From the NCBI GenBank assembly GCA_018970165.1, contig JAGWWZ010000008.1, positions 1 to 48,691 on the forward strand: a stretch of DNA of 48,691 nt, given 5' to 3'. Within the stretch, counting starts at the first letter, position 1; every line of letters begins with the position of its first letter. This DNA comes from Planctomycetota bacterium. Lineage in GTDB: Bacteria > Planctomycetota > Planctomycetia > Pirellulales > Pirellulaceae. This document shows positions 41,273 through 48,691 of the stretch, piece after piece. The translations under genes were made by a program, and so were the position numbers. The notes under the pieces were generated by a model that did no database searches, was not told the origin of the DNA, and was given only the letters and a program-made list of their open reading frames with translations.

Positions 41273-41707
41273 TTAGTGAATCCGAAGAACCAGAACCGGA
41301 CACTTCGCGAGACGAATGATCCGCTCTGCCACACTTCCGAGCAGCAGTCGAGACAAACCGCTCCGACCATGGGACGGAACAACCAACAGTCCAGCCTTTA
41401 TCGCCTCCGCTCGCTCAACACACACGATCCCAGGATCACCGATCAAGACTTCTCTAGAAATGCCAGCATACTTAGAGTCCGCGAACTCCTCTTCGAGTGC
41501 CTTTTGCGTGTACTCCAAACGGACTCGATCATCGATCGCCTCGACAGGAAATCCTTCGGGGGCCAACGGTACAAACGTGGGTAACACGTGCAGAACATGA
41601 ATCTGCGATGGCGAATCGGCGATCTCTAAAGCCTTGTCGACCGCAGAGCGAGAATGCGTTGAAAAATCAAACGGAACCAAAACCGGCTCACGAACGGAAA
41701 GTGCCAT
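41273..41707 (-). CDS. universal stress protein (UspA family)
   Basis: The 144-aa single-domain product shows EPVLVPFDFSTHSRSAVDKALEIA, IHVLHVLP and the ATP-binding G-x2-G-x9-G(S/T) type signature in HGRSGLSRLLLGSVAERIIRLAKCPVLVLR. ATP-binding Usps act as stress-responsive regulators. The ATG at 41707 has GAGG about 11 nt upstream; the frame open to 41758 is rejected. It is divergent from proA; 197 nt between them contain a candidate -10 for this gene. Confidence 0.93.
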   Translation of the reverse strand: MALSVREPVLVPFDFSTHSRSAVDKALEIADSPSQIHVLHVLPTFVPLAPEGFPVEAIDDRVRLEYTQKALEEEFADSKYAGISREVLIGDPGIVCVERAEAIKAGLLVVPSHGRSGLSRLLLGSVAERIIRLAKCPVLVLRIH

Positions 41708-41760
41708 GCTAAGTATCCTCGCAGTTTCGATGGAAGGAAATTCACAACCTGCTAGCAATT

Positions 41761-41766
41761 ATTGTA
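41761..41766 (-). promoter_or_regulatory. candidate -10 box of the usp gene
   Basis: TACAAT on the minus strand, 53 nt before the usp start codon. No matching -35 was found. A GCTAGCAATTATTG element lies next to it and is echoed by ATTGCTAGCAAT at 41911-41922 in the start of proA. Confidence 0.3.
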
Positions 41767-41904
41767 GCGGTAACCCTCGTCCTCGTCTCTCCTGGAGATC
41801 GTTGGAATTCTCCATTGACCGCACCTGTGGGTTCCTCGATACTCCGATCGAAACTCCCTGTATCCTCACGCCTACATCTCACGGTGTCTACTCCTCACGG
41901 TCCC

Positions 41905-43200
41905 ATGGCGATTGCTAGCAATAATCAAGATCCTTTTTTGGCCGAGGGGCCTGCCCAGTACAGTCGTCGACTGGCCGAGCGGGCCAAGCGAGCTTCGCTC
42001 CAGTTGCGGGATCTGTCCACATCGATCAAGAACGCGTGGCTCGAGCGATCGGCCGAGCGATTGACGCAGCGAATTGATCAGGTGCTCGATGCCAATGCGC
42101 GCGATGTTTCCCACGCGAAGGAACTCGGTTTGACTCCGGCCGCGGTCGATCGCCTGTTGCTCAATCCGCAGCGTCTAGGTGCCATCGCGCAGGCTCTGCG
42201 TTCGATCGCCTCGCTACCGGACCCGGTTGGCGAGTTACTCGGTGGAGGCGTTCGTCCCAACGGCCTTCAAATCCAAAAAGTCCGTGTGCCGTTGGGTGTT
42301 TTATTGTTCATCTATGAATCCAGGCCCAATGTTACGGTGGATGCAGCGGCGATCGCGATCAAGAGTGGCAATGCGATCCTGCTTCGCGGAGGAAAAGAGT
42401 CCTTGCACAGTTCTTCTGCGCTGGTATCGGTACTCGAAGAGACGGCTCATCAAGTCGGAATACCGGAACATGCAATTCAATTGGTTGCAACGCCTGATCG
42501 GAGTGTGGTTGGCGAATTATTGAAGCTCAACGACTGCATCGATTTGGTGATTCCGCGCGGCGGTGAGAGTTTGATTCGCCGAGTGGTATCCGAAGCGACG
42601 ATGCCTGTCCTCAAACATTACACAGGGAACTGCCACGTCTATGTCGACGAGCAAGCTGATCTAGAGATAGCCGAGCGCATTGTGATCAATGCCAAGACTC
42701 AGCGCATGGGTGTTTGCAATGCTGCTGAGTCGCTGTTGGTTCACAGTTCGGTCTCGACAACCTTCCTGCCCGGCGCGGCCAAGGCCTTGAGGGATCGAGG
42801 GATCGAGCTTCGGGGCGACTCGCGGGTGATGGAAATCATCGCAGATGCGATTGAGGCAACGGAGGAAGACTGGTCGGCGGAATATCTCGGCCCCATCCTC
42901 AGCATCCGCATTGTCGACACGCTGGAAGAAGCGATCGACCACATTCATCGCTACGGTTCGCATCATACCGATGCGATTATCACCCAGGACATCTCGCGGG
43001 CCAGTCAATTCGCCCGACAGGTCGATTCGGCTGCGGTGATGATCAATTGTTCGACCCGTTTTCATGATGGCGGCGAACTTGGACTGGGAGCGGAGATCGG
43101 GATCAGCACGGACAAATTGCATGCTCGCGGTCCATGCGGATTGCAAGAGTTAACGACGTACAAGTACATCGTGACCGGTGAAGGGCATATCAGGGAGTAG
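41905..43200 (+). CDS. proA: gamma-glutamyl phosphate reductase (glutamate-5-semialdehyde dehydrogenase)
   Basis: The 431-aa product matches ProA: PLGVLLFIYESRPNVTVDAAAIAIKSGNAILLRGGKE (about 129-165), DLVIPRGGESLIRRVV, and the catalytic cysteine in NAKTQRMGVCNAAESLLVH (Cys271). GELGLGAEIGISTDKLHARGPCGLQELTTYKY is the typical C-terminus. It makes glutamate-5-semialdehyde for proline synthesis using NADPH. The ATG at 41905 is chosen because ProA homology begins shortly after; the upstream open frame to 41815 lacks it. No proB is adjacent. fliM follows after 23 nt. Confidence 0.96.
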   Translation: MAIASNNQDPFLAEGPAQYSRRLAERAKRASLQLRDLSTSIKNAWLERSAERLTQRIDQVLDANARDVSHAKELGLTPAAVDRLLLNPQRLGAIAQALRSIASLPDPVGELLGGGVRPNGLQIQKVRVPLGVLLFIYESRPNVTVDAAAIAIKSGNAILLRGGKESLHSSSALVSVLEETAHQVGIPEHAIQLVATPDRSVVGELLKLNDCIDLVIPRGGESLIRRVVSEATMPVLKHYTGNCHVYVDEQADLEIAERIVINAKTQRMGVCNAAESLLVHSSVSTTFLPGAAKALRDRGIELRGDSRVMEIIADAIEATEEDWSAEYLGPILSIRIVDTLEEAIDHIHRYGSHHTDAIITQDISRASQFARQVDSAAVMINCSTRFHDGGELGLGAEIGISTDKLHARGPCGLQELTTYKYIVTGEGHIRE

Positions 43201-43223
43201 AGGTCAGCGAAAAGGAGTTCGCC

Positions 43224-44249
43224 ATGTCGTCGGATAGCACACTGAGCCGCAATGATGTCGAGAGCCTCTTGAAGTCATTGGAGGGAAGTGCATCGGCCGT
43301 TTCGGCTCCCACCCCCGCCTCTCCCGTGAAGTCGGACGGTAAGAAAGGGGCGCCGAAGATTCGGGTCTTGAACTACGACTTCAAGCGACCCGAGCGGGTG
43401 GGCAAGGAGCAGATGCGATCGCTTCAGTCCCTGCACGATGGCTTTGCCCGCAACTTCGGTGCATCGTTGTCGGCGATGCTTCGCAGCATCATCGAAGTCC
43501 GACTCATCAGCGTGGATCAGCTGACCTACAGCGAATTTGTTTATTCCCTCGAAATACCGACCTGTTTCAATTTGCTCAAGCCCCTGCCTCTGGAGGGCAA
43601 TTGGGTGCTCGATATCAGTCCATCGCTGTTGTATCCGATCATCGATCGGATGCTCGGTGGTTCGGTCAGCACCGAGGCGGTCCCCAAGCGTCCGCTGTCA
43701 GACATCGAACTACGCTTGGCTGCAAGGATCACCAATGTCTTCTTGAAGGAATTGCAGAGCGCCTGGGCTAATGTTATCGAAATGGATTTAGAGGTGGAAC
43801 GGGTCGAGAGCAATCCCCAATTGGTTCAAATCGTTCCGCCCAACGAAGTGGTGGTGATGGTCAGTTTCGAATTGATCATGGGAGCCATTCGGGGAACGAT
43901 TAACCTATGCATCCCCTTCAACACCATCGAGCGGGTCGGGAGCAAGTTGTCGAGCAACAGTTGGATCGGCTATGCGGCTGCTCGCAAAAACGACCAGTCG
44001 GTAGCGCAGATCAGCACCCGACTCGATGGTTCGATCGCCGATATGGTGGTCACGCTGGCACGTTCTTCGATCACGACTGGAGAACTCTTCGGTTTGGAGG
44101 TAGGAGACATCATCTCGACGGAAAAAGATGTACACCATCCGCTGGAAGTCGAGATCGCAAACCGAATCAAGTTCCTCGCCTCCGCTGGCTCCTACAAAGG
44201 GCGCAAGGCGATCAAGATCGAGAAGGTCGTCAGCAAGCCGCAGCCGTAA
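43224..44249 (+). CDS. fliM: flagellar motor switch protein FliM
   Basis: The 341-aa product has the N-terminal CheY-P-binding-like helix LSRNDVESLLKSL (about 7-19), a Pro/Ala-rich linker, and the FliM core. The core includes YDFKRPERVGKEQMRSLQSLHDGFARNFGASLSAMLR, LTYSEFVYSLEIPTCFNLLKPLPLEGNWVLDISPSLLYPIIDRMLGG and the C-terminal FliN-like domain (VTLARSSITTGELFGLEVGDIISTEKD). FliM is part of the C-ring that switches rotation. An AAGGAG site is 6 nt before the ATG. It probably shares a transcript with proA, an unusual partner; other C-ring genes are not visible. Confidence 0.96.
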   Translation: MSSDSTLSRNDVESLLKSLEGSASAVSAPTPASPVKSDGKKGAPKIRVLNYDFKRPERVGKEQMRSLQSLHDGFARNFGASLSAMLRSIIEVRLISVDQLTYSEFVYSLEIPTCFNLLKPLPLEGNWVLDISPSLLYPIIDRMLGGSVSTEAVPKRPLSDIELRLAARITNVFLKELQSAWANVIEMDLEVERVESNPQLVQIVPPNEVVVMVSFELIMGAIRGTINLCIPFNTIERVGSKLSSNSWIGYAAARKNDQSVAQISTRLDGSIADMVVTLARSSITTGELFGLEVGDIISTEKDVHHPLEVEIANRIKFLASAGSYKGRKAIKIEKVVSKPQP

Positions 44250-44273
44250 TCGACTGCCTTGTGCGAACGGCGA

Positions 44274-44726
44274 CTAAACGGCACCGGCGGAGGAACAAGT
44301 TCCGCAGTGCCCTTTGACCAGCACTTCGCTGATCCGCGCGATGTTGTGCGAACGCCGAACAGAGGGGTTGGGCAGAGGCATATCTTCAATGCATGAAACC
44401 ATCCCACAGTCCATACACACAAAGTGCGGATGACTGCTACGATCGTGGCTGGGGTCAGCCAGCAAAAATCTCCACACGTGATCTCCGAGTTCGGTACGAA
44501 TCACCAAGTCGACCTCGGCTAAATCGGTCAGGTTCCGAAACACCGTCGCCTTGTCAAAACCAAGTGGAACCAACTGATCCGCAAGTTCGGCATGGGTCTG
44601 CGGTTTCGCCGATCTCTTTAGAGCAATGATCACCGAGATGCGAGCGGGGGTACTTCGAAGCCCCGCTTCCTTGAGGATGCGACGCGCTTCGAGCACGTCG
44701 TCCACTGGGTTCTTCTTAGGCTTCAT
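44274..44726 (-). CDS. Fur-family transcriptional regulator
   Basis: The 150-aa product has a winged helix (GLRSTPARISVIIALKRSAKPQTHAELADQL) with the recognition helix FDKATVFRNLTDLAEVDLV, HPHFVCMDCG (metal/Zn site with CxxC) and a C-terminal CGTC forming the second half of a structural Cys4 zinc site. The family includes Fur, Zur, PerR and Mur; the metal or signal cannot be set from sequence. The start overlaps the pseudo-receiver gene by 11 nt, so it is co-translated and may serve the same operon. It could autoregulate this operon. Confidence 0.9.
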   Translation of the reverse strand: MKPKKNPVDDVLEARRILKEAGLRSTPARISVIIALKRSAKPQTHAELADQLVPLGFDKATVFRNLTDLAEVDLVIRTELGDHVWRFLLADPSHDRSSHPHFVCMDCGMVSCIEDMPLPNPSVRRSHNIARISEVLVKGHCGTCSSAGAV

Positions 44727-45117
44727 TTTCCACCTCTTTGGACTCGGGGCACAAACATCTGGCCAACCGTTCTTTGGTCTCTGGGGCCCGAAGCTCGAGT
44801 TTGCCGAACCCGTACTCGGCTCCCAGAGCTACGGCAGCTTGTTGGTGTTCAGCATAATTCGTAATCATCATGACGGGAATCGATTGGAAAACAGGATCTG
44901 CTTTCAGTCGCCGGATAATCTCAATCCCGTCCGAGTAATCGATATCGAGTTTCCGATTGACGAGCACCAAGTCGACATGGCGAGTTTGGAGAGTAGCGAT
45001 TGCGTCGCTCCACTGATCTGCTTGCAAGACTTCCGCATCGAATCCTTGTCGCAGCATGGCGGAAAGAGCAGCGTGGTCGGGTCCGCAATTCCCAACATCG
45101 AGAATGGTTTTGGGCAT
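44716..45117 (-). CDS. receiver-like domain lacking phospho-acceptor (pseudo-receiver)
   Basis: The 133-aa product has the CheY fold by pattern: TILDVGNCGPD start, DLVLVN strand 3, IPVMMITNYAEH (Thr86) and GFGKLEL (Lys106). The phospho-accepting Asp is Asn54, and the acidic pair that binds Mg2+ is replaced by GN (9-10). Phosphotransfer by the normal route is therefore not expected; it may be a constitutive docking or signal module. No output domain follows. It lies between the secreted 759-aa protein and the Fur regulator, 6 nt and minus 11 nt away. Confidence 0.8.
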   Translation of the reverse strand: MPKTILDVGNCGPDHAALSAMLRQGFDAEVLQADQWSDAIATLQTRHVDLVLVNRKLDIDYSDGIEIIRRLKADPVFQSIPVMMITNYAEHQQAAVALGAEYGFGKLELRAPETKERLARCLCPESKEVENEA

Positions 45118-45123
45118 AGCCGA

Positions 45124-47403
45124 TTACTGTTTCTGTTTAGCCTCGATCAATTTGACTTCCAGTTCGCGCACCAGGTCGGTTTGCAAATACTGAGCCATCA
45201 GCGAACGGGTGGAATTGATCATCTTATCGATTCTCTCGACGACAGGGGCGGGCACGTAACCCGATTCGGTCGCGAAGGCGCGGAGTTGGATCCCCTGAAT
45301 TTGTGCAGACATTTCCTCGTAGTTTTTGACTTTCTTGAGTTCATCTACCAACGCGGCCGCATCATCAAGCTTTCCCTCGTCGAGTTTGCGCCGAATACGA
45401 GCCTCGAGAATTTTTCGGCGAGCTACGACATCGAGAACCTCGCCCTGCAGGCCTTTGAGAAATCCCTCGGCTTGCAAGCGGCGGCGATCGTCGGGTAAAT
45501 CCGCTTTTTCGAGTTCGCGGTATCCGGTGATGATCGGTAGCCTCGCCAAGAGCGTTTCTCCATTTTTGATGTAGTACAGATACAGCGGCACATTGATTTG
45601 TACGGTGTTGGTGGGGGGCTTTTCCCGCTGCCGCTTGAGTTTCTCTTCCTTGGACAGTTCCGCCTCCTGGGGTGCTTCCCCTTCCGGGATAGGCTCGCCA
45701 TTGGCTACGGTGCTTCGAGCCTTGGCGATCGACACAACGGTACTATAGGTTGGTAACTCATAGGTGATTGTCGGAGCCTTGGTCTGCTGAACGTCGATGA
45801 TTCCCCGCCAATCGGTCCGACCGACCATCGTGAGATCTTCCGATCCGGGAGTCCGCAAATAGATCTCTGCACCTGGAACAACGCTCGAGGGCATTTGGCG
45901 AATGCCGAGCTTGAGTTGGCTGGCTGGGAACCGCGGCTGAATTTTGAGGGCTACGCGTCGGGTCCGGCGATTCTTGGCCGCTACCAGGGCGCCGCGACTG
46001 GCCGCGAAAATCGCTCCGTAGTAGCGAGCGGAGTCGATCGCTTCGGTGATGGCGATGTAGGTAAATGCCAGACTTTGAAGCTGAGTGGGATTGCCGTTGA
46101 GATCATCGCGTCGCACATAGGGAGCGACTACATCACCCAAACGAATATGGACTGGCGATTCGTCAGAGGTAGCCAAACCTGCAGCCCGCACGCGAAGTAC
46201 AGCTGTCTTATTGTCGTTGTCCTCGATGCGGGCCATCGGAGTGAAAGCGCGGCGCTGAAGATAGGCTACCGCCTGAGGCAATTCATCGAGCGACTGAACC
46301 TGCATCGTTTCCAGCAGACCGATACGACGCACAAAAGCATCGAGTTCCTTGACACCGATCGTGATCGATTCGCCGCGGCGATCGATGGATACCATAACGA
46401 TCTTGTCTTTATCGCGGAGCAGAGCCTCGGGTTGCCAAGGGAAACGCGTAGGAATGGAACGAGCCACTTCCTTGAACTTCGGGGCTTCGGATTTGGGAAC
46501 CAGGGCGGCAAATAAATCACCGCTCTGCAAATCCTTGCGCAATTGCTCCGATGACCTTTGGTATTTTTCTGTCTTCCCCTGCAAAGCCTGGAAGTTGGCA
46601 ATATCCTTTTTCTTGCGTTCTAGAGGCGGCTGTACTTTCTGAATATCTCGTTCCACGCGAGCCTTGTCGCTCAAAGCTTGATTGAATTGCTTGGAGTCTT
46701 CAGAGCTTCCAAGGGTGGTGACCCCTTTTTCTCGAAATTCAAGAATCTTCTTTTCGAGCGCTTTTTTTTGTGCCAGCAGTGGCATCAATTTTTCCGACAG
46801 CGGAACGACATCATCGTCGACGAAGAAGGGGATCATATCCCTCTGCAGAGCTCCGTATTCCAGACTCATCACGGCAACTTTGGGAACACGCTCCATGACG
46901 GAATCGAGTGTCCGGACACTATTCAAGCTCGCGGCTCGCGCCTCTGCGTCCTCTTTGGCCTTGAGCTCCTCGAGCTCTTTCCTGGACAGTTTCTTTTTCT
47001 CTTCTGCCGAGAGAACCTTTTGCTCTCTGCGCGGCTGAATTTCCAGAAACTTTTGCTTTGCTTCGTCCGACTTGCTGAGCATCAGCACGAGTTCTCGCGA
47101 AAGCATTTGCTCGACGGTCAACTCATCGAGGTGATAAAGGACCGAACCAAACAAAGCGTCTGGCGTCTCTGCCACTTCAGTTTTCGATGCTGCACCGAAT
47201 TCGATCTCACAGCATTCCGCGATGCGTCGATAGAGATCCTGTTTCCCCGCTTCGTCCATACCCAACGATGGCGACATGCTGACCCAGACTCGAATTCGGT
47301 AAGGGGAGAATTCCCAGACCTCTTCGTTCACGGATTGAGCGAACAATCGACTTGAGGAGAGACTCAAGCAGATGCACATCGCGATGACGATAGAGTTTCT
47401 CAT
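45124..47403 (-). CDS. secreted 759-aa coiled-coil protein, unknown
   Basis: No domain is recognised. A signal peptide (about 1-22, ending RLFAQ) is followed by EVWEFSPYRIRVWVSMSPS, a segment with a long coiled coil (EEKKKLSRKELEELKAKEDAEARAAS), and later beta-rich stretches with SVVPGAEIYLRTPGSEDLTMVGRTDWRGIIDV and a NTVQINVPLYLYYIKNGETLLARLPIITG segment. A C-terminal helical region (IRRKLDEGKLDDAAALVDELKK) suggests protein interactions. The ATG at 47403 overlaps the upstream SBP stop (ATGA). The larger frame to 47688 is mostly shadow of that gene. It is a candidate envelope partner of the solute-binding protein. Confidence 0.75.
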   Translation of the reverse strand: MRNSIVIAMCICLSLSSSRLFAQSVNEEVWEFSPYRIRVWVSMSPSLGMDEAGKQDLYRRIAECCEIEFGAASKTEVAETPDALFGSVLYHLDELTVEQMLSRELVLMLSKSDEAKQKFLEIQPRREQKVLSAEEKKKLSRKELEELKAKEDAEARAASLNSVRTLDSVMERVPKVAVMSLEYGALQRDMIPFFVDDDVVPLSEKLMPLLAQKKALEKKILEFREKGVTTLGSSEDSKQFNQALSDKARVERDIQKVQPPLERKKKDIANFQALQGKTEKYQRSSEQLRKDLQSGDLFAALVPKSEAPKFKEVARSIPTRFPWQPEALLRDKDKIVMVSIDRRGESITIGVKELDAFVRRIGLLETMQVQSLDELPQAVAYLQRRAFTPMARIEDNDNKTAVLRVRAAGLATSDESPVHIRLGDVVAPYVRRDDLNGNPTQLQSLAFTYIAITEAIDSARYYGAIFAASRGALVAAKNRRTRRVALKIQPRFPASQLKLGIRQMPSSVVPGAEIYLRTPGSEDLTMVGRTDWRGIIDVQQTKAPTITYELPTYSTVVSIAKARSTVANGEPIPEGEAPQEAELSKEEKLKRQREKPPTNTVQINVPLYLYYIKNGETLLARLPIITGYRELEKADLPDDRRRLQAEGFLKGLQGEVLDVVARRKILEARIRRKLDEGKLDDAAALVDELKKVKNYEEMSAQIQGIQLRAFATESGYVPAPVVERIDKMINSTRSLMAQYLQTDLVRELEVKLIEAKQKQ

Positions 47404-48691
47404 GGGACGCGGTATCTCCATTTCTGGATGTCTTGGTATAAGCCGAGCGGTTTCTGCGCGACCCCTACCAATTCGCTTCGATAGGCGAACGATTCCCCAA
47501 CTTGCCACAAGGGCAGGATCGGCAGGTGAGCCGCGACCAGTGCGTGCAAATCCTGGCACCCCTGCCGTACTTGGATCCAATTTCGAGCCGAACTCAGTTG
47601 AGCGAGCGTTTGAACGATGAATTGGTTGTTGGTCTCTGCAGGAGCGCCGATTCCGAACAAGCGTTCCGCATCGGTCGCTGGCTCCCACACCGATGCCGTA
47701 AGATACAAAATATCGACCGGTGAATCCTCTTTCGGTCCGGGGACGCGATCGAGTATCACGAGGTCAGCTGGCACGTCGATCAACTTCCATTGCTCGATGA
47801 TCGCCTGCCCCGCAACGCGGGCAGCTTCGTAATTGGGAACACCGAGAGTCAATCGAGGCATCGGCGGCGGCTTTTCCCCTCTTTTCTCCGCAGACATGCG
47901 GAGCTTGTTGTTGGTGATCAACATCAACACCTTGGCCAAACGAGGATCATAGGCCAAGTTATCGACAGAGGTGTTGTAGGCATAAGCGATCGGGTCGGTA
48001 TCGATGGCTCCTCGAGGAAACGGTCCGCTGATCACTTGGCTCTGGGCGGCCTCACCACCTCCGAGGATCTCACCCTTGAGGATGGCTTCGCGATTGATTG
48101 CATAGAGCAAGGCTCGTCGAAATTCTCGATCATCCAAATAGGGATTCGAGCGACGGGGCACAAGCATGTGAACGGTGGGAAGCGCGTAATTCTCGACGGT
48201 TACCGATCGAGCCACGGCTGCTCCGCGAAGTCGTCTTGCATCGGCCGGGAAAAGCCGATCGATGATTTCGATGTCCCCCCTCAGAAAATCGTTGATCGCT
48301 TCGTTCGGATCTTTGTAGAGGATCTCTTGAATCTCCATGGGCTGAAATTCTGCGGATTGTGTCGTGGGTGCCCATTCGAATCGTCGGACCTGACCTTGAT
48401 CACCCTTGAGTTTGTACAGCACGCCGGGAGGACCCGAATTCGAATCTACCCGTTCGATAGGCCATTGCAGAAAGGCTTGCGGCAAGACGTGGGGGCGACG
48501 AAATCGAAGCTTCAATCGCTCGGGTCCAGAAACCGATACGGAATCGAGAATCGAAGCCCAACCTGGAGAATAATCAGGCTTGCCTATCGTCGCTCGCCTC
48601 AGCAGTGACTGAGACAGGACCAAGCTGTTGGGGACGCCTCCCGTTCCTGCATTCTGAATCGATATATCGATTTCAAACTGATCGTCGCTCT
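47400..48691 (-). CDS. SBP_bac_5-like solute-binding protein (N-terminus off window)
   Basis: The frame is open to the right edge, so only the C-terminal 430 or so residues are visible. The sequence shows the family-5 binding-protein pattern: LKLRFRRPHVLPQAFLQW, the NEAINDFLRGDIEIIDRLFPADA segment, REFRRALLYAINREAILKGEILGGG, and the repeated LPLWQVGESFAYRSELVGV end. Such proteins bind oligopeptides, nickel or similar ligands for ABC importers. No permease or ATPase gene follows; instead the next gene is a secreted unknown, so the protein may work as a sensor or in a non-canonical assembly. Confidence 0.78.
   Translation of the reverse strand, partial: SDDQFEIDISIQNAGTGGVPNSLVLSQSLLRRATIGKPDYSPGWASILDSVSVSGPERLKLRFRRPHVLPQAFLQWPIERVDSNSGPPGVLYKLKGDQGQVRRFEWAPTTQSAEFQPMEIQEILYKDPNEAINDFLRGDIEIIDRLFPADARRLRGAAVARSVTVENYALPTVHMLVPRRSNPYLDDREFRRALLYAINREAILKGEILGGGEAAQSQVISGPFPRGAIDTDPIAYAYNTSVDNLAYDPRLAKVLMLITNNKLRMSAEKRGEKPPPMPRLTLGVPNYEAARVAGQAIIEQWKLIDVPADLVILDRVPGPKEDSPVDILYLTASVWEPATDAERLFGIGAPAETNNQFIVQTLAQLSSARNWIQVRQGCQDLHALVAAHLPILPLWQVGESFAYRSELVGVAQKPLGLYQDIQKWRYRVP

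Noticed and set aside
45895-46515. 206-codon plus-strand frame opposite the 759-aa secreted gene
   Set aside because: Shadow frame without ribosome site or domain; the minus-strand gene has a signal peptide and overlaps its neighbour's stop.
47404-47688. 95-residue N-terminal extension of the 759-aa protein
   Set aside because: This part is an out-of-frame reading of the solute-binding protein gene; the signal peptide and ATGA overlap fix the start at 47403.

Overview
The window looks like a chromosomal piece of a planctomycete, most likely of the Pirellulaceae (Rhodopirellula/Blastopirellula-like). The reasons are moderate GC (roughly 55-58% by eye), a secreted Gfo/Idh/MocA oxidoreductase with a TAT signal, a DUF1080 plus sugar-dehydrogenase fusion, MoxR-DUF58-BatA/VWA operons with very large VWA proteins, a DUF1570 protein, ribosomal protein bL9 with a short N-terminal extension, and scattered flagellar genes (flhA-flhF, fliM). 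This placement is inference from gene content; no 16S or other marker RNA is present. I saw no tRNA, rRNA, CRISPR array or insertion sequence.

Layout. 1-9.3 kb: a 3'-truncated Rpn-type nuclease, a 53-codon remnant-like ORF, a YmdB-type phosphodiesterase, polyphosphate kinase, a small membrane protein, a sulfotransferase, then flhA-flhF. 9.3-17.7 kb: a promoter and structured leader before the TAT-exported oxidoreductase, a perfect 18-bp-stem terminator, a TPR protein, a secreted DUF1080/PQQ-type sugar dehydrogenase fusion, panD with a methyltransferase, a penicillin-acylase family hydrolase and a small membrane protein. 17.7-24.8 kb (minus strand): moxR-DUF58-batA-like-VWA, a compact overlapping operon. 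24.9-28.7 kb (minus): rplY-pth-rpsF-ssb-rplI plus an unrecognised 289-codon gene. 29-31 kb: a divergent groES-like gene translationally coupled to a secreted DUF1570 metallopeptidase-like gene, then a GYF_2/zinc-ribbon protein. 31.2-35.9 kb: a PIG-L deacetylase, and a two-gene operon of a DUF4175-like membrane protein and a coiled-coil protein with an (SDQ)n tandem repeat. 36-41.3 kb: a pteridine-reductase-like SDR overlapping comEC, a lower-GC metallo-beta-lactamase-fold gene, and an unknown 247-aa protein with a near-consensus promoter. 41.3-44.3 kb: a universal stress protein, proA and fliM. 44.3-48.7 kb (minus): an operon of an SBP_bac_5-like solute-binding protein (N-terminus off the window), a 759-aa secreted unknown, a receiver domain lacking its phospho-acceptor, and a Fur-family regulator.

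Functional links. flhA, flhF and fliM serve the flagellum. The oxidoreductase and the DUF1080/dehydrogenase fusion may act together on extracytoplasmic 3-keto sugars. The MoxR-DUF58-VWA set resembles Bat-type envelope maturation systems. The rplY-rplI set is an ordinary translation/replication cluster. The parts most worth a second look are the VWA protein whose metal-site halves are separated by two membrane helices, the SBP/secreted-unknown/pseudo-receiver/Fur operon, the FlhF with lost GTPase motifs, and the structured leader at 9.3-9.5 kb.
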